A stretch of DNA of 64,000 bases from Planctomycetaceae bacterium (GTDB lineage Bacteria; Planctomycetota; Planctomycetia; Planctomycetales; Planctomycetaceae), in contig JAQWSQ010000201.1 of assembly GCA_029243145.1 (NCBI GenBank), forward strand, positions 1-64,000. Reading direction: 5' to 3'. Position 1 is the stretch's first letter. Every line of letters begins with the position of its first letter. Positions 28,163-37,750 of the stretch are shown in pieces. The notes below the pieces were generated by a model. That model saw only the letters and a program-made list of their open reading frames with translations, was not told where the DNA came from and did no database searches. The translations under genes and the position numbers were made by a program.

Positions 28163-28990
28163 ATGCGCAATCAACGACGAGGGTTTACTCTGATTGAATT
28201 GATGGTGATTTCCGCCGTGACTGCGGTACTTCTGGCTCTCTTCTTGCCTGCCGTTGCCGAAGCGCAGGAAGAGGCTCGGAAGAATCAGTGCAAGAACCGC
28301 CTCAAACAAATGGGGCTGGCGATGCACAATTATCATGACACTTATAACACTTTACCTCCCGGTTGGGTGGCTGCGAAGGAAGATGCAGAGGAAGGACCGT
28401 TTCTCGGTTGGCAAACCTCTCTCCTCCCGTTCGTGGAGTAAGCAGCACTCTTCAATCAGATGAACTTTCATGAGCCCGGCAAAAATCCTGCCAAGCTGCT
28501 CAAGACGATTCTCCCCGTGTATCGCTGTCCGTCTGACCCGATGGCCGATCTGAATCCTTTGCGCGGTAATTGGGCCACATCTAGCTATTCTGGTAATGCC
28601 GGTGATGAAAGACTGCCGGGGAGCCTCGACACTCCCGCAAAGATGAACGGCATCATGTGGAGAAACAGTAGCATCGGGTTTCGAGACATCCTCGACGGTA
28701 CGAGTAACACGTTTCTGGTGGGGGAACGCGGATTAAGCTCGGCATCGGGGATTTGGTTCGGCGTGACAAAAAATCAGAATGAGAATGATGCGATTTCGGA
28801 TTGCAGCCATCACTCGCAAATGAATCGCAGCATCACTTCATTTTCGAGTCATCATTCTAAAGGGGTTCACTTTCTCATGTGCGACGGACGAGTCACTTTT
28901 CTGAGTGAAAAACTGGAATCAAAACTCGAACTGGGAATCTATCAAAAGCTCGCCAATCGCAACGATGGACAACCTCTGGGAAATTTCTGA
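28163..28990 (+). pseudogene. DUF1559 pseudopilin-like gene with in-frame TAA
   Basis: A prepilin-type N-terminus ([19 protein letters not shown]) opens the frame at ATG 28163, preceded by a TGAGGT ribosome site. The frame continues as a DUF1559 protein: [29 protein letters not shown], then, after an in-frame TAA at 28439-28441 (codon 93), CPSDPMADLN, YSGNAGDE, and FRDILDGTSNTFLVGER, finishing with SHHSKGVHFLMCDGRVTFLSE. The stop stands where related proteins read Gln in LLPxVEQQ-type contexts, so a CAA-to-TAA change is the simplest reading. Apart from this stop the 275-codon gene looks intact. These proteins are secreted or surface-exposed, of unknown function. It may be a true nonsense mutation, a sequencing error, or readthrough. 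Confidence 0.75.
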
Positions 28991-28996
28991 GAGCAT

Positions 28997-30922
28997 TTAC
29001 GGCGTCTCTGGTTCGGGCGGATTCTCCAGCAGTTCTTTCACCGATGCGGCAAACTGATCGACCACACCCTGCCCGCCTCCGATATATAGTCGGGCGACAT
29101 TTCCATTCTGGTCGACAAGGACTAATTGTGGGATTGAATCGACCTGATATCGTCGAGCAATGGCACCATCGATGTCCATTGCGACTTTGGCGGAAAACTG
29201 ATGGCGTTCCAGGACATCTCGCACCTGTTCGGGACGTTCTTCCAGATTGACTGAAATCATCTCCACTTTTTCCGGGTCAAACTGCTTCATCGCTTCTTCC
29301 ATCAGAGGCATCGTCAAGATACAGGGACCACACCACGTTGCCCAGAAATCGAGAGCGATGATTTTTCCCTTTTGCTCTGACAAAACAAAGGACTCACCTC
29401 GAAGCAATTCGAGTTGAAAGTCGGGGGCAGGTTTTCCAACGAAGGAAGACGCCAATCCATCATCAGCGCTCCCTCCTGCTGTTGCCGTCAAGTAGAGCGG
29501 TTCTGGAGCGGGCGTTAACACCCATTGGTGAAACGGTAACTCGCGTGCCGCGTCCTGGATTCCTTCGCCGAACGCAATTTCGGCGGCTGAAGAAATTAGA
29601 TAGCTGCAGCGACCAATGACATCGCTATGACCGACAATCCGAGTGGTGGTCACTTCGCCGGGAGAAAAAGTTGACCGGTTACCATCTGCAAAAATAACTT
29701 GAACATCGTGAATGGTTTTTGGCTCTCTGGCGATCGGTTTCTCTGCGACTAATGGAGCATCAGTGGCTGCTAAGTTTTCTTTCATCGTTTTTAACAAGAT
29801 ATCCGGGTGTAGCCAAATGATATGCGAGACACGAGTTGAGGGCATGTCCATCTCGGTGAGATGGACTTCGACTTTCATCTGCTCGCTGGAATAATTCATC
29901 AACCGACAGCGCAAGAAATCTCCTTCGGGTGAATAAAGTAAATGTGTTGGTGGAGAGGACTTTTGATTGCGGGGAAGAGTCAGGAGACGCGCTTTCTTTT
30001 CGTCATCCAGTTTGAGTTTTTTGGTGGATTTCTGGAGGACGAGTGCTTTGATTTTGTTATGAGGAATGAGGTTCACTTCTACGGAATCACTGGAAATGTG
30101 AACGCCGAGTTCATCAATCGAGACAACCCGACAAGGAAGCATGTCTCCACTCATTAAATGCAGACTGTGCATCTGATTTGTTTGGGGGGGATTGACTGGA
30201 CGAACAGTTTCCGCTTTTTTCAAAAACAGTTTCCCGAAATTTGCGAACAGATTATTTGGCTGACGGATTTGCCTCACTTGTGGCTGTGATTCTTTGACCT
30301 CTGGTGTTGGCGGTTTTCGTTCCACATAAATCACTCGGCCCGAAGCAGAATGCTGGAGAGGGCTGGATGTGCGACTAAATTGAGGCTTCCAATTCAGACA
30401 ACTGTTGCCTTCCTCGCTAGCACCTGGAATGAGACTGCCTTCTATTTTGTGGTTGGTCATCTCCAATCGACCATTGCGTGCTGAGTCAGAGTTTTTAGAG
30501 GGAATACTATTCTGTTTTTGCACAACAATGGATTGAATACAGGTGCGCGGTATTGTGATAGGTTCGAGACAAATGGGCGATTTGAGCACTAATTGTCGAG
30601 AATCGACCGACTGTAATTCTCCCGAGAGCCGGCTGCGATCATGCAGGACAACCAACATCGTCGAGAGAGTCTGCTGGTTTTGAGAAGTCGGGAATTCAGC
30701 CGCAACAATTTGTTCGAAAGGAATTTTGTGTTCGGTATCTTCACTGACGATTGTCATTTCACGAGTTGTCGATTGAAGCGTTTTCAAATTTCCTTGAAGA
30801 ATCGAATCATCATTCAGGCGAAAGCGAGACGCTTCTGCGTCTTCGGTGAGTGGTAACCGACCATCCCAACGCATCACTCTCAATTGCGAAAGATGTGTTT
30901 TTCCAAAATGACTGGCAAACAT
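28997..30922 (-). CDS. TlpA-like thioredoxin-domain protein, 5' end damaged
   Basis: 641 residues from the first ATG. The C-terminal 150 residues are a thioredoxin-like (TlpA/ResA) domain: GKPAPDFQLELLRG, then LDFWATWCGPC with the redox-active CxxC, and a cis-proline region VDSIPQLVLVDQNG. Such domains reduce disulfides or aid cytochrome maturation outside the cytoplasm, yet no signal peptide is seen at this start. The rest contains two or three beta-rich repeats with RLNDDSILQGNL and LMSGDMLPCRVVSID motifs. The frame extends upstream of the ATG to 31048 with protein-like sequence (SNESIQVYDSSGTLLAKASL), then meets TGA; a one-base slip there joins it to the fragment at 31049-31173. The annotated start is therefore probably internal to the original gene. 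Confidence 0.72.
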   Translation of the reverse strand: MFASHFGKTHLSQLRVMRWDGRLPLTEDAEASRFRLNDDSILQGNLKTLQSTTREMTIVSEDTEHKIPFEQIVAAEFPTSQNQQTLSTMLVVLHDRSRLSGELQSVDSRQLVLKSPICLEPITIPRTCIQSIVVQKQNSIPSKNSDSARNGRLEMTNHKIEGSLIPGASEEGNSCLNWKPQFSRTSSPLQHSASGRVIYVERKPPTPEVKESQPQVRQIRQPNNLFANFGKLFLKKAETVRPVNPPQTNQMHSLHLMSGDMLPCRVVSIDELGVHISSDSVEVNLIPHNKIKALVLQKSTKKLKLDDEKKARLLTLPRNQKSSPPTHLLYSPEGDFLRCRLMNYSSEQMKVEVHLTEMDMPSTRVSHIIWLHPDILLKTMKENLAATDAPLVAEKPIAREPKTIHDVQVIFADGNRSTFSPGEVTTTRIVGHSDVIGRCSYLISSAAEIAFGEGIQDAARELPFHQWVLTPAPEPLYLTATAGGSADDGLASSFVGKPAPDFQLELLRGESFVLSEQKGKIIALDFWATWCGPCILTMPLMEEAMKQFDPEKVEMISVNLEERPEQVRDVLERHQFSAKVAMDIDGAIARRYQVDSIPQLVLVDQNGNVARLYIGGGQGVVDQFAASVKELLENPPEPETP

Positions 30923-31048
30923 GATCCCGGTGGTCTGTTTCCAAAGCTCTTTATCTTCGAGCGGCGGAAGAGAAGCTTTGGCGAGTAAAGTTCCACTGGA
31001 ATCGTAAACTTGAATCGATTCATTGCTGCGATCAAGCGAATCTTTTTG

Positions 31049-31173
31049 TCAGATTTCGACAATTTGTAGACCGGCTCAATCGCGGCAATGTTTTCTCGCT
31101 CATTTTCTGAAAAGAAATTGTAGATCGATATAACTTTCTCATCTTGGCCAAGCGGTGACTTGGTCGGCGGCAT
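31049..31173 (-). pseudogene. 5' fragment of the thioredoxin-domain gene, out of frame
   Basis: From ATG 31173 the sequence MPPTKSPLGQDEKVISIYNF...YKLSKSDKK is protein-like, then leaves the frame used by the downstream gene. Adding one A to the run of five at 31043-31047 restores a continuous product with the frame reaching 28997. The fragment overlaps the end of the beta-lactamase-family gene by 35 bases and still carries no signal peptide, so the true N-terminus may have been lost. Confidence 0.45.
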
Positions 31174-32464
31174 TGTGCAGCAGTTGATCGATGGCGAGCC
31201 CTAGATGTTTTGAAGAAGGACTGACTCGTGTATTGATCAACGCGACGAAATTCTTGCCGTCGTGTCGACGGATCATAATGGTGGCGGTTCCCGGCAGCGA
31301 ACCGCTATGCCATTGATTCAGGCGTCCGTTGCGGAGAACACGATTGCTCCACCCAAGTGAATAATAGACATCTTTGGGTGAGCCATCTTCTTCATGTCCG
31401 GCCAAACCAGCCGGACGCGCAGACATGATTTTGATGCTTTTACGAGAAAGAATCGGGCAATGATCGGGGTCAGCAAAAGCGGCAGCGAACTTTGCCAGAT
31501 CTTCTGCAGATGCAATCCATCCGCCGTGAGCATCCATCGCTTCCAAATACCAGCCACCATATTGTGACGGAATTTCTTCATTCAGGTCTTCCGCGAAGAC
31601 CGACTTGTCGGTTTCCGGGTGGTAATAGTGAACTTCGTTTTGAGATCGGTCAGCTAGACGCGTCTTTCCGATCTTCATGGTGGTGATTCCCAAGGGAGCC
31701 AACACATGCTTTTTAACATACGACTCGTAAGTCTGATCGGTCAGTTTTTCGATCACACGCCCTAACAAACAATAGCCGAAGTTCGAATACGCGTAGCGTT
31801 CCCCTGGGTCGAAATCGAGTCTCTGAGAGAACATTGCCTTGATGATGGCAGCCTGATTCGCGGGAGGCTTCATACCGTTCTGTTGAGCAAAACGGACTGG
31901 TTGAAACATGGCATCAAAGGACTTGTTTCGATCCCAGCCGCCTCGGTGTTCGAGCAGATGGCGGATTGTAATTTGATTCCACCGTGGATCGAAATTGTCT
32001 CCGGCTTGAGTGATTTGAATTTGAGTGTCGAGCACGTCAACCAACTTATCATCGAGAGCCAGTTTCTGCTGTTCGATCAATTGCAGGATGGCGACGGCGG
32101 TAATCGGCTTCGAGAGACTGGCAATTCGAAACAGACTTGTTGGCTGGACCGTTTCTTTGCTGTTGAGGTCAGCGTATCCATAGCCGCGTGAGAAAGCGAT
32201 TTTTCCCTGATTGGTGACGGCGATGGAGAGTCCTGGAACGCAGTGTTTCTTCATAAATTCTGAGATGAGACGGTCGTAACTTTCAAAACGCGGATCGTTA
32301 TTTCCAGATCGAACCCGATGAGAGCCAGTTTGCCCATCATCACCACAACCATTTTTGGTGAATTCAGATTGAGTGCCTGGATTTTCAACAGCATCCACAA
32401 AGCGATGACAATTCATGATGCAGAAGGAAAAAATCATTCCCAGAAAAAGCCACAAATACTTCAT
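31139..32464 (-). CDS. Serine hydrolase, beta-lactamase/PBP family
   Basis: 441 residues with a signal peptide (MKYLWLFLGMIFSFCIM). The class C beta-lactamase / DD-peptidase fold is indicated by the SxxK motif in RIASLSKPITAV (about residue 104), the YxN motif in YAYSNFGYCLLG, and the C-terminal HSGSLPGTATIM that stands for the third (KTG-like) motif. Such proteins are periplasmic esterases, DD-peptidases or lactamases; planctomycete members are mostly uncharacterised. ATG at 32464 is preferred to GTG at 32473 because GGAG lies 8 bases upstream. It is directly upstream of the thioredoxin-domain gene. Confidence 0.85.
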   Translation of the reverse strand: MKYLWLFLGMIFSFCIMNCHRFVDAVENPGTQSEFTKNGCGDDGQTGSHRVRSGNNDPRFESYDRLISEFMKKHCVPGLSIAVTNQGKIAFSRGYGYADLNSKETVQPTSLFRIASLSKPITAVAILQLIEQQKLALDDKLVDVLDTQIQITQAGDNFDPRWNQITIRHLLEHRGGWDRNKSFDAMFQPVRFAQQNGMKPPANQAAIIKAMFSQRLDFDPGERYAYSNFGYCLLGRVIEKLTDQTYESYVKKHVLAPLGITTMKIGKTRLADRSQNEVHYYHPETDKSVFAEDLNEEIPSQYGGWYLEAMDAHGGWIASAEDLAKFAAAFADPDHCPILSRKSIKIMSARPAGLAGHEEDGSPKDVYYSLGWSNRVLRNGRLNQWHSGSLPGTATIMIRRHDGKNFVALINTRVSPSSKHLGLAIDQLLHNAADQVTAWPR

Positions 32465-32685
32465 CAGACTCACTCCGAAAGAGATTACTTGAGAGACTTA
32501 GTTTCGATTCTAATGGTCGCACCCTCCCCACTTCCACGACCATTTCAGAATCAGCGTGTCGTCGCGTTGCGTTCGGATGAAATACGCCTGTTTGGAACGC
32601 TTTGCTATAATCGTTCGTGCGTATCTTGATAACTCTGTTAAGATGGTATTCCTCACGATGATCACACATTCTTGTCTTTGTTGAA

Positions 32686-33591
32686 ATGAACCACGCGATG
32701 AATGAGTTATGCGACCAATTATTAGTCAGCCGTCGAGCGATTCTGAAACAAGGAACTCTGTTCCTGTTTGCCGGTGCGGTGAACTCTGTTGATTCATTAT
32801 TGGGAGCAGACCCCTCCGACAATCTCAAGGTTGGGCTTGTCACCGATATGCATTATGCCGACAAACCAACTCGTGGTAGCCGTCACTATCGTGAAACGCT
32901 TGAGAAGCTCGAAGCTGCCGCGATTCATTTTGAAAAGGCAACCCCCCACTTCATTGCCGAGTTGGGAGACTTCATCGACGCGGCAGATTCTGTCGAAGTC
33001 GAACAGAGATATTTGAAAACCATCAATAAACAGTTTGCTCCCATTTGTAAGGAACGTCATTACGTCCTCGGTAATCATTGTGTTGACACTTTGACCAAAC
33101 AAGAATTTCTTGGCGGTGTCGAACAGAAGAAATCGTATTATTCATTTGACCGAGCGGGGATTCATTTTGTTGTGCTCGATTCGTGTTTCCGCTCTGATGG
33201 AAAACCGTATCAACGCAAAAATTTCCAATGGACGGATGCCAATATCCCGCCGGCTGAATTGGAATGGCTTGCTGACGACTTGAAAGACAACGACAAACCG
33301 ACAATCGTTTTTGCGCACCAACGGTTGGACGTGAGTAACAACCATGGCGTCCGTAATTGCCCCCAGGTCCGCGAAATTTTGGAAAAATCAGGGAACGTTA
33401 AAGCCGTCTTTCAGGGACACAGCCATCAGAATGATCTGAAAGAAATCGGCGGGATTCATTACTGCACGCTGGTGGCCATGGTGGAAGGTTCGGGCGAAGA
33501 AAATTCCGCCTACACGATGATGACGGTCGCTAAAAATGGCAGTATCGCGATCGATGGGTTTATCAAACAGAAAAGTTACAAGTGGCCATGA
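32686..33591 (+). CDS. Calcineurin-type metallophosphoesterase, Tat-exported
   Basis: 301 residues. A twin-arginine signal is suggested by SRRAILKQGTLFLFAGAV near the N-terminus, so the protein is likely exported folded. Metal-binding motifs of the calcineurin superfamily follow in order: DMH (in VGLVTDMHYAD), GDFID (AELGDFIDAAD), GNH (VLGNHCVDT), a His in FAHQRLDVSNN, and GHSH (FQGHSHQND). These bind two metals in phosphodiesterases and phosphatases. The substrate is unknown. A TATAAT hexamer occurs at 32606-32611, about 75 bases before the start. It is convergent with the WD40 gene, 28 bases apart. Confidence 0.86.
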   Translation: MNHAMNELCDQLLVSRRAILKQGTLFLFAGAVNSVDSLLGADPSDNLKVGLVTDMHYADKPTRGSRHYRETLEKLEAAAIHFEKATPHFIAELGDFIDAADSVEVEQRYLKTINKQFAPICKERHYVLGNHCVDTLTKQEFLGGVEQKKSYYSFDRAGIHFVVLDSCFRSDGKPYQRKNFQWTDANIPPAELEWLADDLKDNDKPTIVFAHQRLDVSNNHGVRNCPQVREILEKSGNVKAVFQGHSHQNDLKEIGGIHYCTLVAMVEGSGEENSAYTMMTVAKNGSIAIDGFIKQKSYKWP

Positions 33592-33618
33592 GGATGGTAG
33601 GTAGATGTTTGAAGTGCC

Positions 33619-34614
33619 TCACGATTTCGCTTTTGCGTCCATCTTGTAAGTACGCAGGTGCCCGTCGGAGTGAGCCACTGCGAGATGTAGCCCATCTGTA
33701 GCAAGATCAAGATCACGGCCATCACGAGCCAATTTCAGTGAACTGAATTCTTCCGCACCGTCGGGCTTCCAGAACATCAAGTATCCGCCTCGTCCACCGA
33801 TTGCCGCGATGTGGAGACCGCTCGGATGTATCTTAACTCCCCAAGCGACACCTTGAACTATTTTCGCCGTGAGATGTTCGATCTGTTGTTTCCCGGCTTC
33901 CCAATCGAAGACCACGACTGACGGATTACCGATTCCCGCAAAGGCATTCGAGACATTGGTGATTCCGCTCACGGCAATATGCTTGCCGTCATGGCTGAAT
34001 GTCATACTGCGAAAACCTCCGATGATTGCTTTGAAAGTTTTGTCGTACTTTTGGAGAGACTCGGCTTTCCAGGATCGTGCCTGTTTCCCCGAGGCAACTT
34101 CCCAATCGATCAACTGACACGTTAAGTCGCCCGTGGCAAGATGTGTTCCGTCGGGATGAAACGCGACGTTATAGATGTGCGATTCATGACCTTTCATTTC
34201 ACGAACGAGAGTTCCGTCTGTGAAATTCCACAAGCGGACTACCATATCGTTCCCAACAGTCGCGACTAGCGAATCATCGGGACTGATGGCAACGGCACGC
34301 ACCCAGCCGTGATGCGCATCGATAACACGAATCGGTTTCGGGCTATCACCATCGGTTGGCCACCAAATCAACCGTCCATCAAACCCAGCGGTAATGAGTG
34401 TTTTTCCGGTCGAATCAAATGCCATCCCCCGCACCCAGGTTTTCTCGGGGAAGACGTATTCGACTTTGGCTTTGGTTGCGAGATCGTATCGCCAGACGCT
34501 GTAATCCTGGGCACCAATAAACACGGTGTTCGGTGAACCGGGTTGATATCGGCAGGAAATCAGCGGGCTTTTGTGATCGAGATCGTGGACGAGGTGGGTT
34601 TTTGTGGCGTCCAT
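33619..34614 (-). CDS. WD40 repeat protein
   Basis: 331 residues, about seven WD-like blades, forming a beta-propeller scaffold with no enzyme motif and no signal peptide, so probably cytoplasmic. Examples of blades: GMAFDSTGKTLITAGFDGRLIWW, AVAISPDDSLVATVGNDMVVRLW, NVAFHPDGTHLATGDL. An AGGAG site precedes the ATG. It is the last gene of a minus-strand unit DUF1549/1553 - DUF1501 - PPC - WD40. Such neighbourhoods recur in planctomycetes, but no biochemical role is established. It might organise the exported components or sense something inside the cell. Confidence 0.86.
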   Translation of the reverse strand: MDATKTHLVHDLDHKSPLISCRYQPGSPNTVFIGAQDYSVWRYDLATKAKVEYVFPEKTWVRGMAFDSTGKTLITAGFDGRLIWWPTDGDSPKPIRVIDAHHGWVRAVAISPDDSLVATVGNDMVVRLWNFTDGTLVREMKGHESHIYNVAFHPDGTHLATGDLTCQLIDWEVASGKQARSWKAESLQKYDKTFKAIIGGFRSMTFSHDGKHIAVSGITNVSNAFAGIGNPSVVVFDWEAGKQQIEHLTAKIVQGVAWGVKIHPSGLHIAAIGGRGGYLMFWKPDGAEEFSSLKLARDGRDLDLATDGLHLAVAHSDGHLRTYKMDAKAKS

Positions 34615-34701
34615 GGCGGGTCTCCTGTTCGGAGGTGGTGAGTGTTCATCATGACTCAGAGACGCATTGGAAACAACAAAGAATTTAGAAGACCCGTTGG
34701 A

Positions 34702-36357
34702 TCACTCTGCGGGCGGTTTTTCGACCGTTTTGTCGGCAGGTTTTTTGATCACCGTCAACCAGATGAGATCCGATTTTCCCGCGGCTTGGTTAACTGCGGG
34801 TGTCGCGGAAGTTGTAACGGGCGCATCCCCTTTCGAGGTGGAGACGATACGAATCGGTCCCGAAAATGATTCCACTTCGCCTCGTTCCAACTTCAGAGTC
34901 ACTTTTTTAGCAGAATCCCCTTTCGGTTCCGAAACAACGACGGCTGATGTCACACCTTCTGGCAACCCTTCGATTGTCACGTCGATCGCGTCGTTAAAAC
35001 CTTTGTCACGATTCACGATGACCGGGATTTCTAACGGCTTGTCATCTGCTTTCAGTTCGTAATGATCTTGAGCGACTCCAAGCGAATAGCTAGCGGCTTC
35101 AGGTGGTTTGATCGACAGACGATAGTAATGACGCTCGCTGCCATGTTCAAATCGGTCGCGGATTGCCACGATCAAAGGGCCATCGACTTTTGGTGTGTAA
35201 GTCACTTCGCTGTCGTATTTATCGCGTGCCAGATCGTCAACTTCCGTCAATTGTTTGCCGTCCAAGTCTGTCAGTCTCAGGACGGAATCGAGTTGGGAAC
35301 CGATGGACCGGGCATCAGCGTGAAGAACCATCGCGACTCCCTTTTTCCCTTCGATACGAAAAGCATCAATTTCACCCGTTGCAAGAATCTGACCACTGAT
35401 CATGACCGGAATGTGATCGATCAATGTTTCCGATTTCGGTTCGATCATCACGGGATGTGCGACCACTTCCAGCGGAACGTCATTGGCGGATTGATCGACT
35501 AAGTATGGCGTCGAACCTATTTCCGTGAGTGCGGGAATCTTGATCGGTGTACCGGGGAGATTCCAACCGACGGCTTGTGCGGTTGTGTCGACACCCGCTG
35601 TTACGGCCAAAGGTTGCAGATGATCGACAAACGGCCCGGTCGTGATGGTGATACGATAGATCCAATCCGCACCCCCTGAAAAACGGATGGTACTGTTTGG
35701 GGTCGCAGGAAATCCGAATGTTCGCAGATAATAAGTCCCCGATTCGGGAACTTCGTAGGCAATCAGCGGATCGTTACCGCGATCATCATCGTTCTGTGTG
35801 ATCACGAAACCGTCCGCAGAAACAACTTGCATCACGGCATCCATAGGAGAACCGAGCAGACGATTTGCGGTCATCTCGGCGACCAGTGTTTGTCCCTTTT
35901 GCAGCGAAAGAGCATAGGTATCAACGTCGCCGCTCTTATTGAGAGCACCGTTGAGAGTCACCGGCAGCGATTCGATTTTCTGTGCGGTGGAAAGTTGTTC
36001 GTTTTGTTCCGTTTCAGGGATCTCGGGAATCACGCCGATTACAAAAGGCCGTAAAGACGAGGCTCCTTTCGCGTTAGTGATTCGCAAGAGTGCCATGCCG
36101 GGAGTTGCCGATGCCGGGATGGTGAGCGAAAAGGTCTTGTCGGGTTTCTCGGGAAACGTGGCCGTCAGTTCGGGACGATTACTCCAAAAGGAAAGAGGAG
36201 GAGTTCCCAGTTTTCCTTGGACGGTCACTTCGACAGTTTCTCCGCGCTGACCACCCGCAGGAGATAACGCCGTGATGGCTGGTGCTTCCGCCGAGAGGAT
36301 GCCTGGAAGAAGCCCGAAGCATATGGTGACGATCTGTAGCGTGCCACGCACTCTCAT
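34702..36357 (-). CDS. Pre-peptidase C-terminal (PPC) domain protein
   Basis: 551 residues, exported by a signal peptide (about residues 1-25). It is nearly all beta-sandwich: an IPT/Ig-like domain near residue 30-110 (SPAGGQRGETVEVTVQGK), then PPC-like domains, for example NKSGDVDTYALSLQKGQTLVAEM near 140 and TGEIDAFRIEGKKGVAMVLHADARS near 320, each with the acidic loop DxxxDDxGND or DLDGKQLTEVDD that could bind calcium. No catalytic domain is seen. It starts within the DUF1501 gene's stop codon (ATGA overlap), so they are translationally coupled. A role as surface adhesion or scaffold is plausible. Confidence 0.82.
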   Translation of the reverse strand: MRVRGTLQIVTICFGLLPGILSAEAPAITALSPAGGQRGETVEVTVQGKLGTPPLSFWSNRPELTATFPEKPDKTFSLTIPASATPGMALLRITNAKGASSLRPFVIGVIPEIPETEQNEQLSTAQKIESLPVTLNGALNKSGDVDTYALSLQKGQTLVAEMTANRLLGSPMDAVMQVVSADGFVITQNDDDRGNDPLIAYEVPESGTYYLRTFGFPATPNSTIRFSGGADWIYRITITTGPFVDHLQPLAVTAGVDTTAQAVGWNLPGTPIKIPALTEIGSTPYLVDQSANDVPLEVVAHPVMIEPKSETLIDHIPVMISGQILATGEIDAFRIEGKKGVAMVLHADARSIGSQLDSVLRLTDLDGKQLTEVDDLARDKYDSEVTYTPKVDGPLIVAIRDRFEHGSERHYYRLSIKPPEAASYSLGVAQDHYELKADDKPLEIPVIVNRDKGFNDAIDVTIEGLPEGVTSAVVVSEPKGDSAKKVTLKLERGEVESFSGPIRIVSTSKGDAPVTTSATPAVNQAAGKSDLIWLTVIKKPADKTVEKPPAE

Positions 36358-37697
36358 GACATCAACTCGGGAATCAGGGTTTTATCACTCACGAGATGTG
36401 TGGGTCGCCCCTGTTGTGTGTAATACATTTGATCCGGGTTGATGCCCATCTTTGTGTAGAGAGTGGAGGCGAAGTTTTCGGGAGAGAGCACACGATCAAC
36501 GGCCGAGTACCCTTTACGGTCGGTGGCACCGAGTGTCAAACCGCCCGGCGTTCCTGCTCCTGCCATCAAAACCGACATTGCGTTCGACCAGTGATCGCGA
36601 CCGGCATCTTTGTTGATTTTGGGAGTTCGTCCAAATTCGCCCAGCAACAAAACGAGTGTTTCGTCGAGCATGCCACGCTCTTCCAGGTCTTCAATCAAGG
36701 TGGCGACCGTGTTGTCGATGGAAGGCATCCGTTTGTTGAACGCATCGAACAAGCCGCGATGATGGTCCCAGCCACCTTCATTCAAAGTGACGAACGGAAC
36801 ACCGGCTTCGACCAGGCGGCGTGCGAGCAAGGCTCGTTGGCCAAATGGGCTGCGACCGTATCGAGTGCGAAGTTCGCCCGATTCGCTGTGAATGTCGAAG
36901 GCTTTCTGCGCTTCGGTCGAAGCCATCAAATCAAAACTCTGTTCGTAATATTGATCCATTGCGAGTGTCGGATCGGCAGCCGCTTTGTCTTGAATCCGCA
37001 GGAGATTGTCGACTCCTTCGCGAAGTGACTTTCGGCGGGCAAAGCGCCCATCCGTCAATTCTTTCGGCAAGGCAACATCCCGCACGCGAAAGCTATCTCT
37101 GTTGGGGTCATCGGGGACCACAAACGGTGCGTATTGAGCGCCGTGAAAATTCGGTCCCCCCGAGCGGGTCATGGAAGGAATCGAAAAGTAAGGAGGCATC
37201 CCTTTAATGGGACCACGTTCGTAAGCGACCGTTGAACCAAAGCTGGGATGAAAACTGACGAACGCACCGCAGCCGACCGGAATTCGCGGTGGAGCACCCG
37301 TCATCATATAGTGATTGCCGGCTCCATGATTCCCCTGATTGTGGCGAATCGACCGGATGATGGCGAACTTGTCCGAGATGGACGCGAGCCGTTCACAATG
37401 CTGAGAGTATCGGACTCCCGGGACTTGCGTCGGGATCGTATGAAACTCACCACGCACTTCAGAAGGTGCGTCGGGTTTTGGGTCGAAGGTTTCGTAATGC
37501 GTCGGTCCACCATCGAGCCAGATCAAAATACAGCTCTTGGCTTTCACCGGGAAGCTTCCCGACGACTCGCCCGCCAGACCTTGCATGCGGAGAACATCGG
37601 CTAAGCCGAGCCCCAACGTGCCACCCAAGCCGAGCTTGAGAGCGTTTCGGCGCGAGACACCTTCGCAGTTTCGATTGTGATTGTTTGATAAGGTCAT
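36354..37697 (-). CDS. DUF1501 family protein, Tat-exported
   Basis: 447 residues. A twin-arginine signal (SRRNALKLGLGGTLGLGLAD) begins at residue 15. DUF1501 belongs to the alkaline-phosphatase/sulfatase-like superfamily; metal-site-like motifs are CILIWLDGGPTHYETFDPKPDAP near the N-terminus, SIRHNQGNHGAGNHYMMTG, NEGGWDHHRG and LGEFGRTPKINKDAGRDHW in the C-terminal half. The reaction is unknown. GAGGAG precedes the ATG. The next gene upstream (DUF1549/1553) ends 53 bases away and the PPC gene overlaps by four bases, so all belong to one transcript. Confidence 0.88.
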   Translation of the reverse strand: MTLSNNHNRNCEGVSRRNALKLGLGGTLGLGLADVLRMQGLAGESSGSFPVKAKSCILIWLDGGPTHYETFDPKPDAPSEVRGEFHTIPTQVPGVRYSQHCERLASISDKFAIIRSIRHNQGNHGAGNHYMMTGAPPRIPVGCGAFVSFHPSFGSTVAYERGPIKGMPPYFSIPSMTRSGGPNFHGAQYAPFVVPDDPNRDSFRVRDVALPKELTDGRFARRKSLREGVDNLLRIQDKAAADPTLAMDQYYEQSFDLMASTEAQKAFDIHSESGELRTRYGRSPFGQRALLARRLVEAGVPFVTLNEGGWDHHRGLFDAFNKRMPSIDNTVATLIEDLEERGMLDETLVLLLGEFGRTPKINKDAGRDHWSNAMSVLMAGAGTPGGLTLGATDRKGYSAVDRVLSPENFASTLYTKMGINPDQMYYTQQGRPTHLVSDKTLIPELMS

Positions 37698-37750
37698 TTG
37701 TTTCTCCTCGGCCTCGTCACGAGAGCACTGGTTCTATGATAAGGTCCGAA

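Noticed and set aside
31043-31051. Programmed -1 frameshift in the thioredoxin-domain gene
   Set aside because: The heptamer is C AAA AAG rather than A AAA AAG and no stimulating stem or upstream SD-like element was noted; a plain one-base loss is simpler. Not excluded.
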